Source of the DNA: GCA-2729515 sp036336695
Lineage (GTDB): Bacteria > Myxococcota_A > UBA9160 > SMWR01
Reading direction: 5' to 3'
DNA: 64,000 bases
Assembly (NCBI GenBank): GCA_036336695.1
Contig: JAYZFQ010000084.1
Location: 1 to 64,000, forward strand
The notes under the pieces were generated by a model. The model was not told the DNA's origin. It saw nothing but the letters and a program-made list of their open reading frames with translations, and did not search any database. The first letter of the stretch is position 1. Each line of letters begins with the position of its first letter. Shown here in pieces: positions 1 through 7,395 of the stretch. Position numbers and translations under genes: made by a program.

Positions 1-308
1 GCCGAGACCAGCGCGGCGGCCGAAGCGATCTCCGTGACGAGCCGCTTGTCGTCGTTTGCGTTCTTCGCGGGAGGCGCGGGGGCCGACGGCGCCGGATTCC
101 CGGTGTCGCGACCCTCCGTTGCGTCGGATCGCTGCGGGGTCGGGGCCGGCGGCGTGGGGGGGCGGCCGGATTCGTCACCGCCGCAGCCGGCCAACAGGGA
201 AGACGCTGCGGGCAACGCGACGAAAGCGGTTGCCAGTCTCGCGCCGACTGCGACGAAGCGGCGGCGGTTCATAGCGTGCGGTGTATTGGCCTGGCGGGCG
301 CGGTTCAT
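1..308 (-). CDS. Tat-exported lipoprotein-like protein, truncated at window edge; possible high-potential iron-sulfur protein
   Basis: Only the first 102 codons lie in the window and the gene runs off the left edge. The ATG at 308 is preceded by GAGGAAACCC, a better ribosome site than anything before the inner ATG at 272. The protein starts with a twin-arginine leader (RRRFV near residue 15), a hydrophobic stretch and LLAGC, which fits Tat export and perhaps a lipid anchor. A Pro/Ala-rich linker follows, then LVTEIASAAALVSA, which resembles the start of the mature domain of high-potential iron-sulfur proteins, small periplasmic electron carriers. The cluster-binding cysteines that would prove this lie outside the window, so the export signal is the firm part and the HiPIP identity is inference. 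Confidence 0.5.
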   Translation of the reverse strand, partial: MNRARQANTPHAMNRRRFVAVGARLATAFVALPAASSLLAGCGGDESGRPPTPPAPTPQRSDATEGRDTGNPAPSAPAPPAKNANDDKRLVTEIASAAALVS

Positions 309-470
309 GGGGTTTCCTCGCTGACGGTGCAGGGTCGATCGGTGTCCGGCGCCTTCCGAAGATGGCGCATCCCCGCCGCGGACGGAATCCCCAGGGGGGG
401 GCGCCTTGGGCCATGGGGTGGAGGTCGGCTGACTCTGCCATTCGATGGCGCGAAGGACTATGCTCGTGCG

Positions 471-824
471 ATGGGAATGGCAGCGACCGGCAAGATTCAC
501 GCCCTCTTCGACGCAAAGCAGATCACCGAGCGTTTTCGCAAGCGCGAGTTCGTACTGGAGATGGGGGACAACCCGCAGTATCCCCAGTTCGTTCTCTTCC
601 AGCTCACCGGCGACCGGTGCGAGTCGCTGGATGGTTTCGAGAAGGGCGACGAGGTGCGGGTAGATTTCAGCCTGCGGGGTCGGGAGTGGACGAGTCCGCA
701 GAACGAGATCCGGTATTTCAACAGTCTGGATGTCTGGACCCTGGAAAAGGTGAGCGCTGCGGCCGATGCGGGACATGCCGGTTTCGAGCCCCCGCCGCCG
801 GACCCCGGCGAACCCCCCTTTTAG
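471..824 (+). CDS. DUF3127 domain protein
   Basis: This is a 117-aa cytoplasmic protein without signal peptide or membrane segment. The central part has the pattern of the DUF3127 family: a KREFVLE strand, then PQFVLFQLTGDRC, GDEVRVDFSLRGREW and an aromatic-rich last strand. DUF3127 proteins are small predicted OB-fold proteins, sometimes compared with single-stranded DNA-binding proteins, but their role is unknown. A Pro-rich acidic tail (PPPPDPGEPPF) follows, reminiscent of the acidic tails of SSB proteins. The start is the ATG at 471 (a second ATG is two codons on); the open frame continues upstream to 276 without a convincing ribosome site. Confidence 0.65.
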   Translation: MGMAATGKIHALFDAKQITERFRKREFVLEMGDNPQYPQFVLFQLTGDRCESLDGFEKGDEVRVDFSLRGREWTSPQNEIRYFNSLDVWTLEKVSAAADAGHAGFEPPPPDPGEPPF

Positions 825-894
825 TTCGCCCGGGGAGACGCCGATGAGGGTGGACGAGGCCTTTCGCGTGGCCTCGGCGGAGGAGGTCCCGGAG

Positions 895-1353
895 ATGCGT
901 TCGAGTTCAGACGATCGTGGTACGCGCGTCATCGCGGCGCTGCGTGTGGCCTTGGTGCTCGGCTTTCTGGTTCTCGCGAGTCCTGTGGCTGCGGAATCGG
1001 GAGGCACGGTGCCGCTCGACGATGTTCCGGTAGCCGAGACCGTAGATCCGAATTCGCTCCTGGCACCGCCGGCGAAAGCTCCCGGGGAAAGCGACGCGTT
1101 GCCGCCGGTTCCCCTCGACGAGCGGGAAGCGTTCGTGCGGGCTGAGGAGGCGATGAACGAAGCGATGACGCGCCTCGAAGCGGCCAATGCGGTGTACGGA
1201 AACATGATGGCGCGCAACTACCCGACGGGTTCCGCGAAGGCTGCCATCATCACCGAGCGGGACGAAGCGCGTGCCGCCTATGACCGGGCGGCGGCCCGGT
1301 TCGTGGCGATCGGCGGCCAGATTCCCGCTGCCCAGGCTGACCGCTTCGAATAG
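895..1353 (+). CDS. Secreted or periplasmic hypothetical protein with helical C-terminal domain
   Basis: I do not recognise this 152-aa protein. The ATG at 895 has an ideal AGGAGG site eight bases upstream and puts a normal signal peptide at the N-terminus (basic start, VALVLGFLVLASPVAA, then cleavage). An earlier in-frame ATG at 844 would add 17 residues before the signal. The mature protein has a short Pro-rich region and then an acidic, Ala-rich helical segment from about residue 75 (EEAMNEAMTRLEAANAVYG), ending in a helix of Arg/Ala character. No catalytic motif is visible. It follows the DUF3127 gene by 70 bases and could share its transcript. Confidence 0.6.
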   Translation: MRSSSDDRGTRVIAALRVALVLGFLVLASPVAAESGGTVPLDDVPVAETVDPNSLLAPPAKAPGESDALPPVPLDEREAFVRAEEAMNEAMTRLEAANAVYGNMMARNYPTGSAKAAIITERDEARAAYDRAAARFVAIGGQIPAAQADRFE

Positions 1354-1385
1354 CATTCTCTTCGGTTCGGAGCGGATCGTCCTCG

Positions 1386-1895
1386 CTACGCCGCGAGGTG
1401 GACCCAGGCCGGGGGGAGCGAGACGTCCCGGTTCGGCTGGCGCGGGGGCATGTTGAATCCCTTCGGTGGCTTCCAACCCATGTCGCGCATCGTCTGGCCG
1501 ATGTGCGTCATGTTGAGCATGTCGTGGCTGTAACAGAACAGCTGGTCCCCCGCGTAGTAGAGGATCGACAGGCCGGGGACCATCCAAGGGCTGCCATCTT
1601 CCCGGTGTCCGAGAACCTGGTCCCATTGGCTGACCAGCCGCGGCCCCTGGGCCAGGGTCCAGTTCTCGGGTGTCGACCAGCCGTAACCGGTGAGGCCCGC
1701 CATCGATTTCTCGAAGAACTCGCGAATCGCTTCGCGACCCTCGATGCGGCCCCAAGCAGGGTCGATGTAGGCCGCATCTTCGGTGAAGTAGTCCGCGAGA
1801 ACCGACCAGGGCTGGTTTCCCGCATCGATTTCGTCACGCGTCGCAACGAAACGCGCGTAGGTGGCGAGCGCCTCGGCGGCAACCGGGTCGTCCAT
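1386..1895 (-). CDS. SnoaL-like / nuclear transport factor 2-fold protein
   Basis: A 169-aa protein with the layout of SnoaL-like NTF2-fold proteins: an N-terminal helix (EALATYARFVATRDE), the WSVLADYFTEDAAYIDPAWG segment, then GREAIREFFEKSM and the beta-rich half with WTLAQG and GLSILYYAGDQL. Family members are small cone-shaped barrels that act as isomerases, hydratases or ring-hydroxylating dioxygenase small subunits, often on polyketide- or steroid-like substrates. The start at 1895 has AAGGAGC upstream. The gene lies 79 bases downstream of the aldo/keto reductase gene on the same strand, so the two are probably cotranscribed. The exact substrate cannot be told from sequence. Confidence 0.75.
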   Translation of the reverse strand: MDDPVAAEALATYARFVATRDEIDAGNQPWSVLADYFTEDAAYIDPAWGRIEGREAIREFFEKSMAGLTGYGWSTPENWTLAQGPRLVSQWDQVLGHREDGSPWMVPGLSILYYAGDQLFCYSHDMLNMTHIGQTMRDMGWKPPKGFNMPPRQPNRDVSLPPAWVHLAA

Positions 1896-1974
1896 GTTCT
1901 TGCTCCTTGCTTTGTGGCGATGGTGCGCTGCGCGTCTGCCGTGCTGGGCCGACGCTTCGCGAAGACGTTCCGTA

Positions 1975-3012
1975 TCAGGCGAAGTACGACTCCGCAGTCG
2001 CAGCGGCAGTGAAGTTTTCCCGGAGGTGTTCCGGAGACTGGCTGTCCGCGTTGACGGCATCCAGGCCGTGGGCCAGGACATACGCGTAGCTCCGCTGGAA
2101 CGAAGACAGGGGCGCTGCCAGGAACGCGGGAGCGTAGCTGCCGTCGAACGCGGCGGGGCGGTCGGGTCCGATCCCCAACCAGCGACCGGCGAGGTAGCGC
2201 GCGGCCTTCATCCCGATCAGGCCGATGCCCGCCGCGCGCGCCCGGTCTAGCGTCGGGCGCAGTGCGGTCATGGGTGGAGAACCGGGCAGCACGGCCTTGT
2301 CCTTCCAGTCGTACCAGCCGGCCGGTGTGATCGCGATCTGGGCCAGGGAATACCAGCCGGTCTCGGCCGCCGCGTCGAGGACCGCTTCCGCGTTCTGGTG
2401 CGTACTGAGGCCCCAGTGGTCGACCTTGCCCGAACGCTTGGCGGCGAGGAAGGCCCGGTGCATTTCTTCGCTCCGGATGAGAGACGTGTTGTTGACCGCC
2501 ATGATGTAGTAGGCGTCCACGTGGTCGGTCTGCAGGTCCGAGAGGCTTTCGTCCAGGGCTGCGGTCCAGTTTTGCGCGGCCGTCTTGCACTGCGCGACGC
2601 TGAGGGTGTCCTCGGGCTCGATCTCGATGCCCACGAGACCCTTGGAGATCAGGAAGATCTCGTCCCGATGTTTTCGCGCAAACCCGGAGAGGTTCGATTC
2701 CGCGTAGCGGTAATAACGGCTCGTTCCGACGTCGAAGACGTTGACGCCGTGCTCCAGGGCCTCCTCGAGTAGCGCCTTCCTGCCCCAGAACATGAGCGCA
2801 GCTCCGCACCCGAAGACGAGTCGGCTTCCCCGGAACCCGGTGCGGCCGAGTGTGCGGTAGGTCATCTCGGGCCAGCCTGTCTGCGTGGGTTTCGGGGTTT
2901 CGGCGAATGCGGTCGCCGTGCGCCCGAGGTGCGAGCCGCCGACTCCCAGTAGGGCGAGCAGTTGCAGCATGCGCCGGCGTGTCGTCGGAAACCTGCCTTC
3001 CAAGAGGGTCAT
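1975..3012 (-). CDS. Exported aldo/keto reductase family protein lacking the catalytic histidine
   Basis: This 345-aa protein has a twin-arginine-like leader (TTRRRMLQLLALLG, residues 11-23), unusual because most aldo/keto reductases are cytoplasmic. The barrel begins near residue 50 with YRTLGRTG. The tetrad Asp is at 94 (NVFDVG), one of the tyrosines at 100-103 is the acid, and Lys is at 124 (LISKG). The histidine normally found after the DxYYI strand is replaced by Met171 (YYIMAV), so activity may be altered. The start at 3012 has AAAGGAG upstream. The SnoaL-like gene follows on the same strand. Oxidoreduction of a carbonyl substrate with NADP(H) is expected from the family; cofactor supply outside the cytoplasm is unclear, and Tat export of a folded cofactor-loaded enzyme would solve that. 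Confidence 0.75.
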   Translation of the reverse strand: MTLLEGRFPTTRRRMLQLLALLGVGGSHLGRTATAFAETPKPTQTGWPEMTYRTLGRTGFRGSRLVFGCGAALMFWGRKALLEEALEHGVNVFDVGTSRYYRYAESNLSGFARKHRDEIFLISKGLVGIEIEPEDTLSVAQCKTAAQNWTAALDESLSDLQTDHVDAYYIMAVNNTSLIRSEEMHRAFLAAKRSGKVDHWGLSTHQNAEAVLDAAAETGWYSLAQIAITPAGWYDWKDKAVLPGSPPMTALRPTLDRARAAGIGLIGMKAARYLAGRWLGIGPDRPAAFDGSYAPAFLAAPLSSFQRSYAYVLAHGLDAVNADSQSPEHLRENFTAAATAESYFA

Positions 3013-3191
3013 CGTGGCGCTCCTTTGGCGTGCCAGCGTAGCCCGTCGCGGCGCGCGTGGGTGGAGCGGCCTTTCCGTTTCCCCGCCGGAAAAGGTCGAG
3101 GGCGTTCGGCTGGCCGGTGCTGCCTGGGCTAGGGTTGCCAGGCGACACTTTGTCGCCGGATTCCCGGCGCATCGGGCCACGGGAGGCAGTC

Positions 3192-4175
3192 ATGACCCGG
3201 CGCATCGACCTGCCGCCGTATCCCCGGGGATGGTTTTCGGTGGGGAGCAGCGAAGATCTCGCGGTCGGAGAAGTTCGACCGCTCCGCTACTTCGGCCGGG
3301 AACTCGTCCTGTTCCGCACGGATTCCGGCAACCCGCATCTCTTCGATGGCTACTGCCCGCATCTCGGTGCCCATCTCGGGTACGGAGGTTCCGTTGTGGG
3401 AGAAGCGATCGTGTGTCCATTCCACGGCTGGCGTTTCGGCGGTGATGGCATGTGCCGCTCGATGCCGTACGGCACGCGCATTCCGGCCACGGCCCGGGCG
3501 CGGAGTTGGGCTGTGCGCGAGGGCGGCGGTGTCATCCTCGCCTGGTACTCGGAAGCGGGGGATTCGCCCGACTGGGAGATGCCGCTTTTCGAGAAGCCGA
3601 GCTGGACGGCGCCGGTCTCCCGGAGCTGGATCATCCGGGGACACACCCAGGAAGTGTGCGAGAACACGGCCGACCTCGGGCATTTTCGCTTCATCCACCA
3701 GACCCACGTGATGAAGGCACGATCCGAGCCGAAGCTCGACGGCCCGTTCTTCTCCCTCCCGATGACGGCGGACCCGGAGGCCCTGGTCCCGGAACTGCGT
3801 CTGGGTTCGGAGAGCGTGCTGACGGAAGGCACCGGCTACTGCTTCGGTCCCGGGCTTACAGCGGCCGACATCACCGCCCAGGGTTCCGGTCTCGAAGCGA
3901 TGCAGCGCCTCTACGTGACGCCGGTGGATGAGGAACACATCGAGCTGCGTGGGGTGGTGAACGTCGGCAAGCTGGATACTGCCGAGGCGACCCAAGCATA
4001 CGCGGACGTGCTCGCCCAGGAAGTTTTTCGCCAGTGGGAGGCGGACGTTCCGATCTGGGAGCACAAGGTGTACCGCGCCAAGCCGGCGCTCAACGACTAC
4101 GAGACGGCGATTGCGACTTTCCGTCGCTGGTACTCCCAGTTCTACGAGAAGGCGGCCCGGGCCGGCGCCGACTGA
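3192..4175 (+). CDS. Rieske [2Fe-2S] oxygenase, alpha-subunit type
   Basis: The protein has 327 aa and the two domains of a Rieske non-haem iron oxygenase. The Rieske cluster motif is C55-x-H57 with C75-x2-H78 (CPHLGAHL and CPFHGW). The catalytic mononuclear iron site follows at residues 158-169 (NTADLGHFRFIH), with H164 and H169 as iron ligands and D161 as the bridging acid. The length and motif wording resemble the KshA / ring-hydroxylase-like group that attacks steroid, terpenoid or aromatic rings. A separate ferredoxin and reductase are needed and are not in the window. The start at 3192 follows GGGAGGCAGTC. The gene diverges from the aldo/keto reductase across 179 bases. Confidence 0.85.
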   Translation: MTRRIDLPPYPRGWFSVGSSEDLAVGEVRPLRYFGRELVLFRTDSGNPHLFDGYCPHLGAHLGYGGSVVGEAIVCPFHGWRFGGDGMCRSMPYGTRIPATARARSWAVREGGGVILAWYSEAGDSPDWEMPLFEKPSWTAPVSRSWIIRGHTQEVCENTADLGHFRFIHQTHVMKARSEPKLDGPFFSLPMTADPEALVPELRLGSESVLTEGTGYCFGPGLTAADITAQGSGLEAMQRLYVTPVDEEHIELRGVVNVGKLDTAEATQAYADVLAQEVFRQWEADVPIWEHKVYRAKPALNDYETAIATFRRWYSQFYEKAARAGAD

Positions 4176-4193
4176 CGGACGCGACGGGCCGCG

Positions 4194-5825
4194 TTACTCG
4201 AGTGACGCGAGGTCGCGCTGGAGTCGCTTCGAGTCGGGGCGCAGTTCGAGGGCGCGGAGGAAGGCCTCCCGGGCGGCCGCGTTTCTTCCCTGGGCGCGGA
4301 GAGATCGGCCCAGGTTGCCGAGGACGAGTGCGTTCGCGGGCTGGATGGCGAGGGCGCGTTCGAAGTGCGCAATCGCAGCTGCGTTTTCGCCCTGGTCCTG
4401 GAGTGCGACACCGATGCCGTTCTCTGCCCGGGCGGAATCGGGGCGGGCTTCGACGATGAGCCGGTAGTGTGTCTCGGCTGCCTCGGGCTGGCCGGTGCGT
4501 CGCAGTGCCGCGGCGAGGCCGAAGCGCATGAAGTGGTTGCCCGGGTCGATGGCGAGGGCGCGTTCGAAGGGACTCGTGGGCAGGCGCCAGTGGGCCGCCT
4601 GGGCGTGGGCTGCGATGCCCAGGGGAACTGCGACGGCGAACGCGAGCGCGGCAAGGGCCCGGCGGAATTCCGCGCGCCGCACCCGCCCGAGCAGGGCGCG
4701 TCCGCCCCACGCCGCCATGATGGACAGCCCCAGCTGCGGCACGTAGCCGTAGCGGTCCGCGAAACTCTGCTCTCCGACCTGGACGATGCCGATGACGGGG
4801 ACGAGGGTGCCGAGGAACCAGAGCCAACCGACGGGCAGGTAACGCTGGCGCCGGAGCCTCCAGACCGCCGCGCTGATGGCGACGAGCACCAGGGCGGAGC
4901 CGAGCAGGCGTGCTCCGCTCGGCGGGATCCCCCCGCTTGCCGGAAGGTAGGGGTGGGGGTACAGGGCGACGAGATCCTGGGGCCAGAGCGTGCGACCGAG
5001 GTAGGCGGAGTAGCCCAGGACGGCGTTGGCCAGGCGTTGGAGCACATCGAGCGGGTCGCCGGCGAGCATGGCACCGGATGCGTTCTGGACCTTCCAGGTC
5101 ACCAGGCAGGCTCCCAGGGAGAGGGCGAAGAGCGGCAGCTTCTCGAGGAGCAGGCGGCCGGGAGGCTCCCCCGGCCAGCGCCGGAGGGGCCAGTAGTCGA
5201 GCAGGAGCAGGGCGAAGGGCAGGGTCACGAGCATCGGTTTCGACAGCAACGAGAGTGCGAGCAGTGCCGTGGCCGCCCACGGCCACCGCCTCTGCGGGCG
5301 CCTCGCGAAGCGTTCGTAGGCGCCGATCGCCAGCAGCCCGAACAGCGTGCTCAGTACGTTCTTGCGCTCGGCGACCCACGCCACGGACTCCACGTGCATC
5401 GGGTGCACCGCGAAGATCGCGGCGACGAAAGCGCTGGGCCAGAAGTGGCCGGACAGGCGGTGGAACACGACGAGGACCAGCAACGTGTTGATGGCATGGA
5501 GCACCACGTTCGTCGCATGGTGTCCGCCGGGGTCGACGCCGTAGAGCTCGACATCGACCATGTGGGAGATCCAGGTTGCGGGGAACCAGTTCCCATCGAA
5601 GGATTCGCTGAAGGCCCAGGCGATGCCCTCGACCGAGAGGCCGCTGGGAACCACGGGGTTTCCCAGCACGTAGTGGGCGTCGTCCAGGTAGACGAAGGAA
5701 AACCCGAGGCTCTGGCCGTACACCGCCGCGATCGCGGTGACGAGCGCCGCGCAGACGCCGAGGTAGACGGCCGGCGGCGGGTCTTGGCCCCAAAGCGAGC
5801 TCGCTTCCCGCTCGGTGTGGGTCAT
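4194..5825 (-). CDS. TMTC-like membrane glycosyltransferase with C-terminal TPR repeats
   Basis: This 543-aa protein has many membrane segments from residue 20 to about 400, an early luminal-loop acidic pair (YLDDAHY, D48-D49) typical of GT-C glycosyltransferases, and the HPMHVESVAWVAERK block found in TMTC-type proteins. Tetratricopeptide repeats fill residues 415-543 (for example ALAIDPGNHFMRFGLAAAL and EREALAIQPANALVLGNLG-like units). Bacterial members are thought to transfer sugars from a lipid carrier to exported proteins or lipids, but this is not proven for this gene. The start at 5825 follows TTGAGGCCCGG. It converges with the Rieske gene, leaving 18 bases between stops. Confidence 0.75.
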   Translation of the reverse strand: MTHTEREASSLWGQDPPPAVYLGVCAALVTAIAAVYGQSLGFSFVYLDDAHYVLGNPVVPSGLSVEGIAWAFSESFDGNWFPATWISHMVDVELYGVDPGGHHATNVVLHAINTLLVLVVFHRLSGHFWPSAFVAAIFAVHPMHVESVAWVAERKNVLSTLFGLLAIGAYERFARRPQRRWPWAATALLALSLLSKPMLVTLPFALLLLDYWPLRRWPGEPPGRLLLEKLPLFALSLGACLVTWKVQNASGAMLAGDPLDVLQRLANAVLGYSAYLGRTLWPQDLVALYPHPYLPASGGIPPSGARLLGSALVLVAISAAVWRLRRQRYLPVGWLWFLGTLVPVIGIVQVGEQSFADRYGYVPQLGLSIMAAWGGRALLGRVRRAEFRRALAALAFAVAVPLGIAAHAQAAHWRLPTSPFERALAIDPGNHFMRFGLAAALRRTGQPEAAETHYRLIVEARPDSARAENGIGVALQDQGENAAAIAHFERALAIQPANALVLGNLGRSLRAQGRNAAAREAFLRALELRPDSKRLQRDLASLE

Positions 5826-5939
5826 CCGGGCCTCAACATAGGGACTCCGAACTCGTGGCGCCGGGCAAGGGACGGTCGCGTGCGCCGCGATCTCTTCCGC
5901 GGGTCGATCGCGCTAGGCTCGCGCTCCAGGAGGTCTGCC

Positions 5940-6869
5940 ATGACGAGTACACAGGGCCCCCTCCAGGGCAAAGTCGCCCTCGTCACAGGAGCGAGCCGAG
6001 GGATCGGAAAAGGGATCGCCGTGGAACTCGGCGCTGCGGGGGCGACGGTCTACGTCACGGGGCGCACGCGTCCGGATACCGCCGAACTTCCTGCGTGGGC
6101 TCGAGACGCCAAGCAGGCCGGGACCATCGACGACACCGCAGCCGAGATCGATGCGCTCGGCGGTCGGGGGATTCCCGTCGCGTGCGACCACGCCGACGAC
6201 GACCAGGTGCGGGCGGCTTTCGCGCAGGTCGACCGGGAGGCTGGGCAACTCGACATTCTGGTCAACAACGTGTGCTGGAACGATCAGGCCTCGATGCTCG
6301 GCCAGAAATTCTGGGACATTCCCTTCGAGAGTTTCGACCGGACGCTGCGTGTCGGCCTGCGTTCCCACTACGTGGCGAGCGCTCTCGCTGCGCCGCTCAT
6401 GTTGAAGCAGACCTCGGGCCTCATCGTGAACGTCTCCTCCGAGGGCGCCCAACCCGACTACTACGTGATCGCCGTTCCCTACGGGGTCTGCAAGGCCGGA
6501 ATCGATAAGTTGACGGCGGCGATGCACCACGACATCCACAAGTTCGGGATTTCTTCGGTGTCGATCTGGCCGGGACTCGTTGCCACCGAGACCCTGGTGT
6601 CTCAGGGGGAACTCGGAGAGGACGGTCGTCTTTCGGTCTTTGGCCTGGATGTAGGCGTGGCCGAGACGCCGCGGCTTTCCGGTCGCGCGGTGGTGGCGCT
6701 CGCAACGGATCCCGCGATTGCCGAGAAATCGGGCAAGGCCTTCAAGACGACGGATTTGGGGCGCGAGTACGGGTTTACGGACCTCGGAGGAAACCTGCCC
6801 GAATCGCATTCCGCGGCCGAGGACGACGATGCGCCGGCCTTCTGGAAGCTGGTTCGCGGGCAGCTCTGA
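5940..6869 (+). CDS. Short-chain dehydrogenase/reductase
   Basis: A 309-aa Rossmann-fold SDR. The cofactor motif TGASRGIG is near residue 17, the NNV motif is present as VNNVCWND, the serine lies in NVSSEG and the catalytic YxxxK is YGVCKAG. The sequence resembles the group close to human DHRS1 (long insert after the first helix, then PVACDHADDDQV and SVSIWPG). It should interconvert an alcohol and a carbonyl with NAD(P)H in the cytoplasm. The start at 5940 has AGGAGG seven bases upstream. It is divergent from the TMTC-like gene and convergent with the haem-binding protein gene. Confidence 0.85.
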   Translation: MTSTQGPLQGKVALVTGASRGIGKGIAVELGAAGATVYVTGRTRPDTAELPAWARDAKQAGTIDDTAAEIDALGGRGIPVACDHADDDQVRAAFAQVDREAGQLDILVNNVCWNDQASMLGQKFWDIPFESFDRTLRVGLRSHYVASALAAPLMLKQTSGLIVNVSSEGAQPDYYVIAVPYGVCKAGIDKLTAAMHHDIHKFGISSVSIWPGLVATETLVSQGELGEDGRLSVFGLDVGVAETPRLSGRAVVALATDPAIAEKSGKAFKTTDLGREYGFTDLGGNLPESHSAAEDDDAPAFWKLVRGQL

Positions 6870-6889
6870 GTCCTGGGTCCGGCCCCGCT

Positions 6890-7330
6890 CTAGTCGTGAT
6901 CGTGTTCGGAGGAGCCGAAGGTCTGCTTGAGCCCGTGGATCAGGCGTTGTTTCTCGGCGTCGGAGAGCTGCGCTTCCGGGTGTAATGGCAGGTAGAACCA
7001 GAGCGGCATCTCGCCTTCCTCGACCAGTTCGGCGGCCTCGTCGCCTTCTTGGTCCGGTCGGTCCCAATCGGAAACGTTGAAGTGTTCTCGTCCCTCGTGG
7101 ACGTCGCTGGCGACGAGCCAGGAGACGGGGGCGATGTTGCTGTACCAGGGCCACACCGTCTCGTTGCTATGGCAGTCGCGGCAGGCGCGGAAGAAGAGTT
7201 CGCGGGTTTCGGCGCCCTTCCAGTCGGGCTCGCGCAGCACCGGGGGGTTTTCGTGGTCGAGGCCGTAGGGAACGGCCTGTATCGCCAGTCCCAGGACCAC
7301 GACTCCGATGAAGATTCTGGCGAGCCCCAT
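6890..7330 (-). CDS. Haem-binding domain protein with one CxxCH motif
   Basis: This 146-aa protein has an N-terminal signal or anchor (RIFIGVVVLGLAIQAVPYG) and one covalent haem site, C50-x2-C53-H54, in the wording typical of the Haem_bd family (FFRACRDCHSNETVWPWY). The family comprises small periplasmic haem proteins that often accompany oxidases. The C-terminus is acidic and His-rich (GSSEHDHD). The start at 7330 follows GGGGGGAACGC. It lies 65 bases downstream of the multicopper oxidase on the same strand, which makes an electron-transfer link between the two likely but unproven. Confidence 0.8.
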   Translation of the reverse strand: MGLARIFIGVVVLGLAIQAVPYGLDHENPPVLREPDWKGAETRELFFRACRDCHSNETVWPWYSNIAPVSWLVASDVHEGREHFNVSDWDRPDQEGDEAAELVEEGEMPLWFYLPLHPEAQLSDAEKQRLIHGLKQTFGSSEHDHD

Positions 7331-7395
7331 GCGTTCCCCCCGGTGGAGCGCGGTGGTGAGGAGACCGCGCCCTGGCGGGGCGGAACTCTAGCGGA

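Noticed and set aside
2685..2706. GGTTCGATTCC, which looks like a tRNA T-arm
   Set aside because: It lies inside the aldo/keto reductase coding frame, and no acceptor stem, D-arm or anticodon arm can be built around it.
4365..5939. N-terminal extension of the SDR frame covering the TMTC-like gene
   Set aside because: The SDR starts at 5940 with AGGAGG upstream; the extension is antisense to membrane helices and TPRs and has no protein-like motif.
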